DNA of 7,869 nt, taken from assembly GCA_028873155.1 (NCBI GenBank), contig JAGWML010000142.1, positions 1-7,869 of the forward strand, written 5' to 3'. This document shows positions 1-6,720 of this stretch, in pieces (position 1 is the first letter of the stretch; every line of letters begins with the position of its first letter). The translations under genes were made by a program, and so were the position numbers. Source of the DNA: Acidobacteriota bacterium (lineage in GTDB: Bacteria; Acidobacteriota; Terriglobia; Terriglobales; Acidobacteriaceae). The notes beneath the pieces were generated by a model, which made no database searches, was not told the origin of the DNA, and saw only the letters and a list, made by a program, of their open reading frames with translations.

Positions 1-1510
1 GATGGCCTTCGCTCTGGCAGCCGGTCCCATAGGGGCTCAGGACCTGAAAAGTTTTGAGCAGAAGATGACCGTCAAGGTGCTGCCGAACGGACTCACCCTC
101 ATCCTCTGCAATCGGCCCGAAGCGCCGGTCTTCAGCTATTCCACTTATATTGATGCTGGAGATGTGGACGACCCGTCGGGAGACAGCGGCCTCGCTCATA
201 TGTTTGAGCACCTGGCCTTCAAAGGCACCAGCCAGATCGGCACCACCGACTACGCCGCGGAGAAAGTCTCGCTGGCCAAGGTGGAAGCAGCGAACAGCGC
301 TTACGAAGCCGAGTTTCTCAAGCCTGTCGGCCGCGACCCGCAGAAGCTCGCCGAGTTGAAGAAGGCCTTTGAAGCCGCCCAGGCCGAGGCGCAGAAATAC
401 GTGGTTCCCAATCAATTCACTGAGGTGGCAGAGCGCAACGGCGCGAACGGCCTGAATGCCGAGACTGGCCTCGACAACACGGTGTATTTCTGGTCGATGC
501 CGGAAAACCGTCTTGAGCTATGGGCCTGGCTGGAGAGCGGACGTCTCAGCGACACAGTACCGCGCGAGTTCTACAAGGAGCGGGACGTGGTGCTCGAAGA
601 GCGCCGCATGCGCACCGACTCCAACCCCATCGGCCGGCTTGTCGAGCAGTTTCTCGCCACGGCATACGTCGCGCACCCCTATGGCCGCAGCAGCATCGGC
701 TGGCCCAGCGAGGTCGCCCAGCTCTCCGCCACGGAGGCTATGGCGTTTCACAGGAAGTATTATGTGGGATCGAATATCGTGATCGCGATTGTCGGCGACA
801 TCAACGCCACCAACGCCCTGCCCATGCTCGAAACGCATTTCAGCAAAGTGCCGGCCGGACCCAAGCCGGAGGATCTGACGACCGTCGAGCCGAAGCAGTT
901 CGCCGAGAAATCGGTCACCATTCGCGAAGCCACGCAGCCCTTCTATATCGAGGGCTATCATCGTCCCAGCTACCGCGACCCCGACGACGCTGTCTATGAC
1001 GCCATTCAGGACATCATGTCCAATGGCCGCGTCTCGCGCCTCTACCGCAGCCTAGTGGAAAAGCAGCAGATTGCCGCGGAAGCCGAAGGCTTTAGCCCAT
1101 TCCCTGGCGCAAAGTATCCCAGTCTGTTCTCCTTCTACGCCGTTCCGCTGCCGGGCCACACCGATGCGGAGATGCGCGACGCCATTCACAAGGAGATCGA
1201 GAAGCTGAAGACCGCGGACATAACCGACGAAGAACTTGCCATGTACAAGACTCGCGCAAAGGCCGACCTGCTGCGCGGGCTCGCAGACAACCAGGGCCTC
1301 GCCAATGCGCTGTCCGAGTACCAGACGCGCTATGGAGACTGGCGTGAGCTCTTCCTGCAGCTCGATCGTGTGGACAAGGTGACCAAGGCCGACATTCGCC
1401 GTGTCGCCAACAAGATTTTTGTCGACTCCAACCGCACCTCGGCTGAGATTGACTTCACCAACGCAGCGGCACCTCAGCAGCCGGCTCAGCACAATGGAGG
1501 CGCACAGTGA
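1..1510 (+). CDS. M16 zinc peptidase, catalytic subunit (5' partial)
   Basis: Predicted secreted or periplasmic zinc metallopeptidase of the pitrilysin/insulinase family (M16, bacterial two-domain type). Numbering from the ATG at base 2, the inverted zinc motif HMFEH is at residues 66-70 (His66, His70 as ligands, Glu69 as catalytic base). The third ligand is Glu200 in ERDVVLEE, with Glu193 matching the second conserved acidic residue seen in pitrilysin. The HPYGRSSIGWP stretch (225-235) and the YYVGSN...VGD strand (253-266) finish the first domain; a second M16 domain (about 270-480) contains NGRVSRLYRSL (341-351). The first 13 residues look like the end of a signal peptide (hydrophobic, then IGAQ) with no basic n-region, so the real start is probably upstream of the window. 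The HXXEH-to-Glu spacing is enlarged by an Ala/Glu/Lys-rich insertion (about 84-140). It overlaps the next M16 gene, its likely partner. Substrate unknown. Confidence 0.93.
   Translation, partial: MAFALAAGPIGAQDLKSFEQKMTVKVLPNGLTLILCNRPEAPVFSYSTYIDAGDVDDPSGDSGLAHMFEHLAFKGTSQIGTTDYAAEKVSLAKVEAANSAYEAEFLKPVGRDPQKLAELKKAFEAAQAEAQKYVVPNQFTEVAERNGANGLNAETGLDNTVYFWSMPENRLELWAWLESGRLSDTVPREFYKERDVVLEERRMRTDSNPIGRLVEQFLATAYVAHPYGRSSIGWPSEVAQLSATEAMAFHRKYYVGSNIVIAIVGDINATNALPMLETHFSKVPAGPKPEDLTTVEPKQFAEKSVTIREATQPFYIEGYHRPSYRDPDDAVYDAIQDIMSNGRVSRLYRSLVEKQQIAAEAEGFSPFPGAKYPSLFSFYAVPLPGHTDAEMRDAIHKEIEKLKTADITDEELAMYKTRAKADLLRGLADNQGLANALSEYQTRYGDWRELFLQLDRVDKVTKADIRRVANKIFVDSNRTSAEIDFTNAAAPQQPAQHNGGAQ
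1496..1500 (+). promoter_or_regulatory. Shine-Dalgarno for second M16 gene
   Basis: GGAGG lies inside the end of the first M16 gene. It is 6 bases before a GTG (1507) and 9 bases before an ATG (1510), both in frame. Either start is possible: the GTG gives a GTGA overlap with the upstream stop, the ATG a TGATG overlap. Both imply translational coupling. Confidence 0.75.
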
Positions 1511-2991
1511 TGAAGACGCCCACGTCGATTCATGCATGGACACGGACTGTTGTTTTTGCCGCCTGCGCGGCGATGATTTCCTGTGTTCTTCCCGCCCAGC
1601 AGAGCAAGCCATGGGAGCAGATTCCTGTTCCAGCTTTGCATCCGTTCCATCCTCAGCAGCCCAAACGCATCGAGTTGAAGAACGGCATCGTGCTTTTCCT
1701 GCAGGAGGACCACGAGCTGCCGTTCATCAATGGCTCCGTGTTTATTCCTGGAGGTTCGCGCGACGAAGACGCCGGCAAGCTGGGCCTTGTCGATCTCTAC
1801 GGACAGGCGTGGCGCACCAGCGGCACGGCGAAGATGAGCGGCGACTCCATGGACGACCTGCTCGAATCCAAGGCCGCGCATATTGAGACCGCGGGCGACA
1901 TCGACTCAACGATGTTGTCATGGGACTCGCTGAAGGGCGATGCCGGCCAGGTCTACGACCTCGCCATCGATCTCTTGTTCCACCCCCAATTCAACGACGA
2001 CAAGCTCTCGCTCGCCAAGCAGCAGGAAGCAACCGGCATCGTGCGACGCAACGACGATGAAGGCGAGATCGCCAGCCGCGAAGCGCGCAAGCTCATCTAT
2101 GGCGCATCCAGTCCGTACGCACGTCAGGCAGAGCTCGCCACCATCGCCGGCGTGACCTTGGACGACCTGAAGGCATGGCATGACCGCACCATCGGCGGCA
2201 AACTCATCGTCGCCGTCAGCGGCGACTTCGACCCTGCGCAGATGGAAGCCAAGCTGCGCGCCACCTTTGAGGGCTTGCCCGCCGCCAAACCTCTGTCGGT
2301 GCGCCATGAAACCTTTGACGGCCCAAAGCCCGGCGTCTATTTCATCAACAAACAGGACGTGAACCAGTCCAACGTGCAGATCGCTGGCCTCGGCACGGAG
2401 CGCAACAATCCCGACGTTCCGACGCTCGCCGTGATGAATGACATCCTCGGCGGCGGCTTCGGCAGCCGTCTCTTCCAGACAGTGCGCACCAAATTGGGTC
2501 TCGCGTACGCCGTCGGGGGCGGCTACGGCTACTCCTATGACCATCCCGGTGCGTTCCGCGTCGTGGCGATGACCAAGAGCGTTTCCACTGTGGACGCCAC
2601 AAAAGCCGCAGAAGCGGAGATCGCAGGACTCACCACGCGCCCGTTTACCGAGGAGGAGCTGAAGCGCGCCAAGGACGACATTCTCAACTCGTTCCTATTC
2701 CTCTATGACACGCGCGAAAAGGTTCTCGCCGAGCGTGTGCGCCTTGAGTTCTACGGATACCCGGCCGACTACCTCGAAACGTACAAGGCGGCCATCGAAA
2801 AGGTGAACATCCCGGATCTTGATCGTGTTGCCAAGAAGTACATCCATCCGGACAAGCTCGCCGTACTTGTCGTCGGCAATCAGGCTGAGATCCAGCCCGG
2901 ACTCGAGGCCCTCAGCATGGGAGCCGTCCATCCCATTGACATCACCATTCCAATGGCCGCACCCGCTGCGGCAATGGAGAAGAAGCAGTGA
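1507..2991 (+). CDS. M16 peptidase-like protein, non-catalytic subunit
   Basis: Two-domain M16 family protein of 494 residues (493 if the ATG at 1510 is used) that lacks the zinc site. Where the catalytic partner has GLAHMFEH, this protein has GLVDLYGQ (93-100), so both His ligands and the catalytic Glu are replaced. It keeps the second-domain signature: GGGFGSRLF (315-323) with Arg321, followed by GLAYAV (331-336) with Tyr334. In characterised bacterial M16B heterodimers this Arg/Tyr pair sits in the non-zinc subunit and helps position substrate. The N-terminus has Arg13 and a hydrophobic stretch (about 14-30) ending LPAQQ, consistent with a signal peptide. Cys20 or Cys26 could make it a lipoprotein, but neither lipobox is good. 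It overlaps the genes on both sides by four bases, so I infer co-production with the upstream peptidase and an envelope location. It is unlikely to be a peptidase alone. Confidence 0.93.
   Translation: MMKTPTSIHAWTRTVVFAACAAMISCVLPAQQSKPWEQIPVPALHPFHPQQPKRIELKNGIVLFLQEDHELPFINGSVFIPGGSRDEDAGKLGLVDLYGQAWRTSGTAKMSGDSMDDLLESKAAHIETAGDIDSTMLSWDSLKGDAGQVYDLAIDLLFHPQFNDDKLSLAKQQEATGIVRRNDDEGEIASREARKLIYGASSPYARQAELATIAGVTLDDLKAWHDRTIGGKLIVAVSGDFDPAQMEAKLRATFEGLPAAKPLSVRHETFDGPKPGVYFINKQDVNQSNVQIAGLGTERNNPDVPTLAVMNDILGGGFGSRLFQTVRTKLGLAYAVGGGYGYSYDHPGAFRVVAMTKSVSTVDATKAAEAEIAGLTTRPFTEEELKRAKDDILNSFLFLYDTREKVLAERVRLEFYGYPADYLETYKAAIEKVNIPDLDRVAKKYIHPDKLAVLVVGNQAEIQPGLEALSMGAVHPIDITIPMAAPAAAMEKKQ
2976..2980 (+). 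promoter_or_regulatory. Shine-Dalgarno deciding the glmU start
   Basis: GGAGA lies within the last codons of the second M16 gene, 7 bases before the GTG at 2988. No other start codon between here and the LAAGKGTR motif has comparable spacing, so this supports the GTG start and the four-base GTGA overlap. Confidence 0.7.
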
Positions 2992-4418
2992 GCAGAATCG
3001 AGGGTTGCGGTCCCGCACGTACGTCGCGACTGGCGGTAGTGATTCTGGCGGCCGGCAAAGGCACGCGGCTCAACTCGCGTCGCCCCAAGGTGCTGCATGA
3101 GGTTGGCGGAAAGCCCCTGCTGAGCCACGTCATTGGCGCGGCCACCCGCATCGTCGCCCCGGCTGACATCTATGTCGTCATCGGCCACCAGGCGGACCGC
3201 GTGCGCGCCGCGGTCGAGTCCACCGGAGTCCAGTTCGTCGAACAGACCGAGCAGCGCGGCACCGGGCATGCCATGCAGTGCGCGAGCAAGTCCATCGAGA
3301 GCTACACAAACGTGATCGTGCTCTCCGGCGACGTTCCGCTCATCCGGCATGAGACCATCGAGAAGCTCTGGCAGTTCCATCAGCTGGAGCACGCGGCCAT
3401 GACCATCCTCACCGCCGCGCCGCAGGATCCCACCGGCTATGGGCGAATCGTGCGCCGCGCAGAGGGCTCACCCGACGTCGAGGCGATCGTCGAGCAGAAG
3501 GCGCTCTCTGCTGCACAGCATTCCATCCGCGAAATCAACTCGGGCATCTACGCCTTCCAGACCGCGGCATTGCTTGGGCATCTGGGCAGGTTGAATGCCG
3601 AAAACGCGCATCGCGAGCTCTATCTCACCGATCTCGCCGGCCTTCTCCGCGCCGCCGGCGAACGCGTCGTTGCCATCCAGGCCGCGGACGCCACGGAAGT
3701 GCTCGGCGCCAATACCATCGCCGAGATGATGCTGCTGGACGCTGCACTCCGCTCTGCAACCGCACGCCGCCTTATGGCCGCCGGCGTCACCATTCTGCAT
3801 CCGGAGACCTGCGTCATCGACGCCGAGGTGGAAGTCGCTCCTGATACGATCATCGAGCCTTTTGTACAACTTTTGGGGCACACCAAGATTGGAACCGAGT
3901 GCCGCATCCGGTCGTATTCTGTGATTGATAACTGCACGTTAGGAGACGAAGTGCTCGTGCGGCAACACTGCGTGCTTGCGGAAAGTATGGTGGCCCGCGG
4001 CGCAAAGATCGGGCCGTTTTCGCATCTGCGTCCGGGCAGTGAGATTGGCGAGGACGCGCATCTTGGCAACTTCGTCGAAACCAAGAAGGCACGACTTGGC
4101 AAGGGAGCCAAGGCAAATCACCTCTCCTACCTGGGCGATGCCGAGGTGGGGGCGGGAAGCAACATTGGGGCGGGCGTGATTACGTGCAACTACGATGGCG
4201 TGCATAAGCACACCACACGAATTGGGGAAGGCGCCTTCGTCGGCAGCGACTCCACCCTCGTGGCGCCTGTGGCCATCGGCGATGGAGCGTACATTGGCGC
4301 GGGCTCGTGCATTACCAAGGATGTTCCAGCGGGGGCTCTGGCTGTCGGCAGGGCACAGCAGGTCATAAAGGAGGGCTGGGTTGAGGCGCGCAGGGAGCGC
4401 CAGCGCAAGATGCCATAG
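2988..4418 (+). CDS. glmU: Bifunctional GlmU, UDP-GlcNAc synthesis
   Basis: Cytosolic bifunctional enzyme. The C-terminal domain acetylates glucosamine-1-phosphate with acetyl-CoA, and the N-terminal domain couples the product to UTP to give UDP-N-acetylglucosamine for peptidoglycan and lipopolysaccharide. Length is 476 residues against 456 in E. coli. N-terminal Rossmann-like domain: LAAGKGTRLNSRRPKV (20-35), EQRGTGHAM (88-96), LSGDVPLI (112-119) with metal-binding Asp115, YGRIVR (151-156), VEQKA (168-172), EINSGIY (182-188) and ELYLTDL (210-216). The C-terminal left-handed beta-helix has LRPGSEIG (347-354), NFVETKKARLGKG (361-373), His378 in NHLSYLGDAEVG (the catalytic His, His363 in E. coli), NIGAGVITCNYDG (392-404) and a closing KEGW (461-464). 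All key residues are intact. The N-terminus is about 10 residues longer than in E. coli, supported by the overlap start. It is last in the M16-M16-glmU run. Confidence 0.98.
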   Translation: MSRIEGCGPARTSRLAVVILAAGKGTRLNSRRPKVLHEVGGKPLLSHVIGAATRIVAPADIYVVIGHQADRVRAAVESTGVQFVEQTEQRGTGHAMQCASKSIESYTNVIVLSGDVPLIRHETIEKLWQFHQLEHAAMTILTAAPQDPTGYGRIVRRAEGSPDVEAIVEQKALSAAQHSIREINSGIYAFQTAALLGHLGRLNAENAHRELYLTDLAGLLRAAGERVVAIQAADATEVLGANTIAEMMLLDAALRSATARRLMAAGVTILHPETCVIDAEVEVAPDTIIEPFVQLLGHTKIGTECRIRSYSVIDNCTLGDEVLVRQHCVLAESMVARGAKIGPFSHLRPGSEIGEDAHLGNFVETKKARLGKGAKANHLSYLGDAEVGAGSNIGAGVITCNYDGVHKHTTRIGEGAFVGSDSTLVAPVAIGDGAYIGAGSCITKDVPAGALAVGRAQQVIKEGWVEARRERQRKMP

Positions 4419-4506
4419 GAAGTCGCACAGCGCGCACGCAACAGACTGAAGTCGATGCTTCCCATGGCAAACTCCCGGCAAGGATCTGCGCGAGGGTACC
4501 CGCAGT

Positions 4507-4556
4507 TTCCCGCCTTCCAACGCCGCGGCTTGCACATTTTGATTCGTAGGCGGGAA
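4507..4556. repeat. Inverted repeat, 9-base arms, downstream of glmU
   Basis: TTCCCGCCT (4507-4515) and AGGCGGGAA (4548-4556) are exact reverse complements separated by 32 bases, and GCCGCGGC (4522-4529) within the loop is itself self-complementary. It lies 89 bases after the glmU stop. There is no T-run on either side, so it is not a standard intrinsic terminator. It could stabilise the 3' end of the message or be chance in GC-rich DNA. Confidence 0.4.
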
Positions 4557-4614
4557 GCGCTTGCGCACCGGTATCAGAGCATGTACCTTCGGGTTACGCG
4601 CAATCCCTGGGCAG

Positions 4615-4650
4615 AGTGCATCGTTCATGCACTGACGAAAGCTTCATCAG
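4615..4650. repeat. Tandem small dyads
   Basis: AGTGCAT (4615-4621) and ATGCACT (4627-4633) form a perfect 7-base stem with a 5-base loop. Directly overlapping is an imperfect 19-base palindrome, CTGACGAAAGCTTCATCAG (4632-4650), with one mismatched pair per arm plus a mismatch at the centre. Their function is unknown; they could be regulatory sites or part of a structured transcript upstream of the response regulator. Confidence 0.4.
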
Positions 4651-4886
4651 CTCCTGGAGTGGATCGCCTGCTGCCGGCCCCGATTGACTCATTTGGTTGT
4701 ATTGGTTAACCCGGTTTGATCTCATCATCCTGCACAGGCAGCGCCCGGTGTAGGGAAGCCGGCAACATCCAGTCCGAATTCGCGGCCAGCATAGTATTGG
4801 GTCGCAGGATGAGTCCGTTGATTCGGCGGTATCCATCCGGTTCATGGGCCCCCGCAACCTGGAAAGTCTGTACTCAGGCCGGGCAT

Positions 4887-4890
4887 GAGG
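4887..4890 (+). promoter_or_regulatory. Shine-Dalgarno of the HD-GYP gene
   Basis: GAGG sits 7 bases before the ATG at 4898. The ATG at 4885 is out of frame. This places the REC domain start a few residues before the first beta strand, as expected. Confidence 0.6.
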
Positions 4891-4897
4891 ATCGCGT

Positions 4898-6010
4898 ATG
4901 AGCGCTAAAGCAGTCACGAATGCCCGCATCCTCGTCGTCGACGATGAAGCGCCGGTACGGTCCATGATTGGGGCAACGCTGGAGCACAGCGGCTATGAGG
5001 TCTCTCTGGCTGAGAGCGGCTCCAAGGCGATGGAGATGATCGAGGAATCCCCCTTCGATCTCGTGCTCACGGACATCGTCATGCAGGACGGCAACGGCAT
5101 TGCGCTGCTGGAGCGCATTTGCCTTCATCACCGCGAGCTTCCCGTTGTCATGGTCAGCGCTGTTCACGACATCAGCGTTGCCATCGACTCCATGCGTCGC
5201 GGCGCGTTCGACTACCTCCTCAAACCCTTCGAGCGCGAGCACCTGATTGCTACCGTCAAACGCGCTCTGGCGCACCGCAAGTCTCTTCAGGATGACCAGA
5301 AGTACCAGCAGAATCTCGAAGAGATTGTGCGCGCACGCACCGAAATGCTGCGCCAGGCCATGGACGACCTCGAGCACTCCTACGACATTACTCTGGAGGC
5401 CCTTGGCGACGCACTTGACCTCAAAGACTCTGAGACAGAAGGCCACTCCAAGCGCGTCACCGCCTACACCATCGCGCTGGCGCGCGCCATGGGCATTTCT
5501 CCCGCCGAGATCCGAATCATCGCGCGCGGCGCCTTTCTTCACGATATTGGCAAGATGGCTATTCCGGATGAGATCCTCCGCAAGCCGGGCAAGCTCACTC
5601 CGCAAGAGCAGGAGATTATGCGGGACCACTGCGCACGCGGCTACAACATGCTGCGCAAGATTCCGTTTCTCCGCGACGCCGCGGCCATCGTCTACACACA
5701 CCAGGAGCATTTCGACGGCAGCGGTTACCCCAGCAAGCTGAAGGGAACAGAGATCCCCATCGGCGCGCGCATCTTCGCCGTCGCCGACACGCTGGACGCC
5801 ATCACCAGCGACAGGCCTTATCGAGGCGCCCGCACATTTGATGCCGCACGCGCTGAAATCCTTCGCTGCTCCGGCTCCCAATTCGATCCCGCCGTTGTCG
5901 AGGTTTTTCTCAAGATCCCCGACGACCTCTGGACCGAGTTGCGAGAGGAAATCAACGGTCAGGCGCGTGGATATTCGAATTTCAGCATCGATTCTTCCGC
6001 GTCGGTTTAG
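4898..6010 (+). CDS. REC-HD-GYP response regulator (c-di-GMP phosphodiesterase)
   Basis: Soluble two-component response regulator of 370 residues, RpfG-like in layout. The HD-GYP output domain is predicted to hydrolyse cyclic-di-GMP to pGpG/GMP in response to phosphorylation. REC domain (about 9-125): acidic pair Asp15/Asp16, phospho-acceptor Asp59 in LTDIVM, Ser87 in MVSA and Lys109 in LLKPF. A helical, probably coiled-coil linker follows (about 126-168). HD-GYP domain (about 165-345): Glu179 and His183 in SETEGHSKRV, HD pair His215/Asp216 in LHDIGK with Lys219, His244, then HQEHFDGSGYP (268-278) and Asp297 in ADTLDAITSDRPYR. The usual HHE triad is HQE here, a change seen in other family members as far as I recall, and the other metal and substrate residues remain, so it is probably active. 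No transmembrane segment is seen. No histidine kinase or diguanylate cyclase is adjacent, so its partner is unknown. The short tail after about 350 has no recognisable domain. Confidence 0.97.
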   Translation: MSAKAVTNARILVVDDEAPVRSMIGATLEHSGYEVSLAESGSKAMEMIEESPFDLVLTDIVMQDGNGIALLERICLHHRELPVVMVSAVHDISVAIDSMRRGAFDYLLKPFEREHLIATVKRALAHRKSLQDDQKYQQNLEEIVRARTEMLRQAMDDLEHSYDITLEALGDALDLKDSETEGHSKRVTAYTIALARAMGISPAEIRIIARGAFLHDIGKMAIPDEILRKPGKLTPQEQEIMRDHCARGYNMLRKIPFLRDAAAIVYTHQEHFDGSGYPSKLKGTEIPIGARIFAVADTLDAITSDRPYRGARTFDAARAEILRCSGSQFDPAVVEVFLKIPDDLWTELREEINGQARGYSNFSIDSSASV

Positions 6011-6133
6011 CCAGGCCGACGCAGCGCGGCGCGGTCTTCCCGCTCCTTCGGAACTAGGTTCATTCCTTCCCGGTCTGTTTTCCTGTTCCCTTCACACAAA
6101 AATTCATTGACTGCACCTCTCATGGTGATATCC

Positions 6134-6152
6134 ACAGATAAATCTGTTTTTT
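6134..6152 (+). terminator. Weak terminator-like hairpin after HD-GYP gene
   Basis: ACAGAT (6134-6139) and ATCTGT (6142-6147) are perfect 6-base arms; realistically a 5-base stem with a TAAA loop. The second arm runs into six T residues (6147-6152). The T-run suits an intrinsic terminator on the + strand, 123 bases after the response regulator stop, but the stem is short and AT-rich, so it would be weak. Confidence 0.35.
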
Positions 6153-6187
6153 GCACTTGAATTCACAGGTGCAACAGGCGCATCTTC

Positions 6188-6230
6188 TCACCAGTTGGTG
6201 AACCTGTAGGGAATTGGAAACGACGTTTCC
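6188..6230. repeat. Two adjacent operator-like palindromes
   Basis: TCACCA-GT-TGGTGA (6188-6201) and GGAAACG-A-CGTTTCC (6216-6230) are exact palindromes with 2-base and 1-base centres, and their midpoints are about 28 bases apart. The second resembles the general style of LacI-family operators (central CG flanked by AAA/TTT), but its odd length is unusual. No regulator or clear promoter lies beside them. Confidence 0.35.
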
Positions 6231-6645
6231 GGCCTGAACGGTAGATGTGGGCTTCGCAGCAAAACGGATTTGGATCAGCAGTTTCACTGTGGATTCAGCT
6301 TCGCTGGCAGCGGACAAAGCATCGGCGAACAGTTCGGAAGATGCAGAATTCGAAATGAAGCCGGAAGAGTGATTCAGCGCTTCGCGAGGAATTGCACAAC
6401 TGGTCAAGATCGAAGGCTTCGTTCCCGTCTCGCAGGGCGATGCAAAGTTTGGTGGATGACAGGGACGTGCCACCAGCCCTTTGCGGACGTTGAACCGAAG
6501 AGTGACTGCGACGGAACCTGTGCGGCTCGACCGCAAAGGCGCCTGAGAAGAAACTCCAAGGCAAAACGGACGGTCAGGCTGGCAGCCGCACTCTCTGGAG
6601 AATGCCAAAGATTCATCGCTTCGTGCAGATGGATGGCGTCAGATT

Positions 6646-6720
6646 CGATGAGCTATGAGAACACCCGGAGAGCGCCGGAGACCTGCGAGGGTATTCGGCG
6701 CTCTCGTTTCTTGCTCATCG
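6646..6720. terminator. Long imperfect hairpin, probable bidirectional terminator
   Basis: Nested inverted repeats form one hairpin. The outer arms CGATGAGC (6646-6653) and GCTCATCG (6713-6720) are exact, as are the inner arms GAGAGCGCCG (6668-6677) and CGGCGCTCTC (6696-6705). Between them, part of 6657-6662 can also pair with 6706-6712. The 18-base loop includes ACC (6681-6683) and GGT (6690-6692), which could extend the stem. It begins 23 bases beyond the stop of the - strand membrane-protein gene and faces the + strand gene, so a shared terminator or 3'-end structure is likely. Neither side has a real T-run; GTTTCTT follows the inner stem on the + strand. It could instead be a mobile palindromic repeat. 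Confidence 0.55.

Larger units (their letters stand above)
4419..4897. other. 479-base gap before the HD-GYP gene
   Basis: No gene I can support. It must hold the end of the glmU transcript and the promoter of the response regulator. TTGACT at 4684-4689 resembles a -35 box, but there is no convincing -10 box 16-18 bases further on. TAGTAT at 4792-4797 is a fair -10 match without a -35. Nearby, TTGGTT is directly repeated (4693-4698 and 4702-4707) and the second copy runs into the 8-base palindrome GGTTAACC (4704-4711). Two inverted repeats are listed separately. I see no strong U-tailed terminator after glmU and no riboswitch consensus I recognise. Confidence 0.6.

Noticed and set aside
2..4. 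ATG at the window edge as the real start of the first M16 gene
   Set aside because: It would leave a hydrophobic signal-peptide core with no basic n-region; the start is more likely upstream, outside the window.
3939..4628. 229-codon - strand open frame over the end of glmU
   Set aside because: Mostly antisense to the conserved GlmU beta-helix, with no domain and no ribosome binding site of note.
4600..4650. CTGATGA on the - strand (4644-4650) as a hammerhead ribozyme core
   Set aside because: The required GAAA segment after stem II is not in place and no matching cleavage-site stem is visible.
4455..4709. 84-codon + strand open frame in the gap after glmU
   Set aside because: Composition is not protein-like, there is no good Shine-Dalgarno, and it runs through the inverted repeats.
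4730..4897. Cyclic-di-GMP or cobalamin riboswitch before the HD-GYP gene
   Set aside because: Partial resemblance only (GGTGTAGGGAAGCCGGCAAC); the conserved receptor and core elements of either class are not present.
4874..5881. 335-codon open frame antisense to the HD-GYP gene
   Set aside because: The opposite strand encodes an unmistakable REC-HD-GYP protein. Long antisense frames are common in GC-rich DNA, and this translation shows no recognisable domain.
6120..6608. 162-codon - strand open frame starting at TTG
   Set aside because: No ribosome binding site, no codon-position bias, an implausible Cys-rich C-terminus, and it overlaps the dyad cluster.
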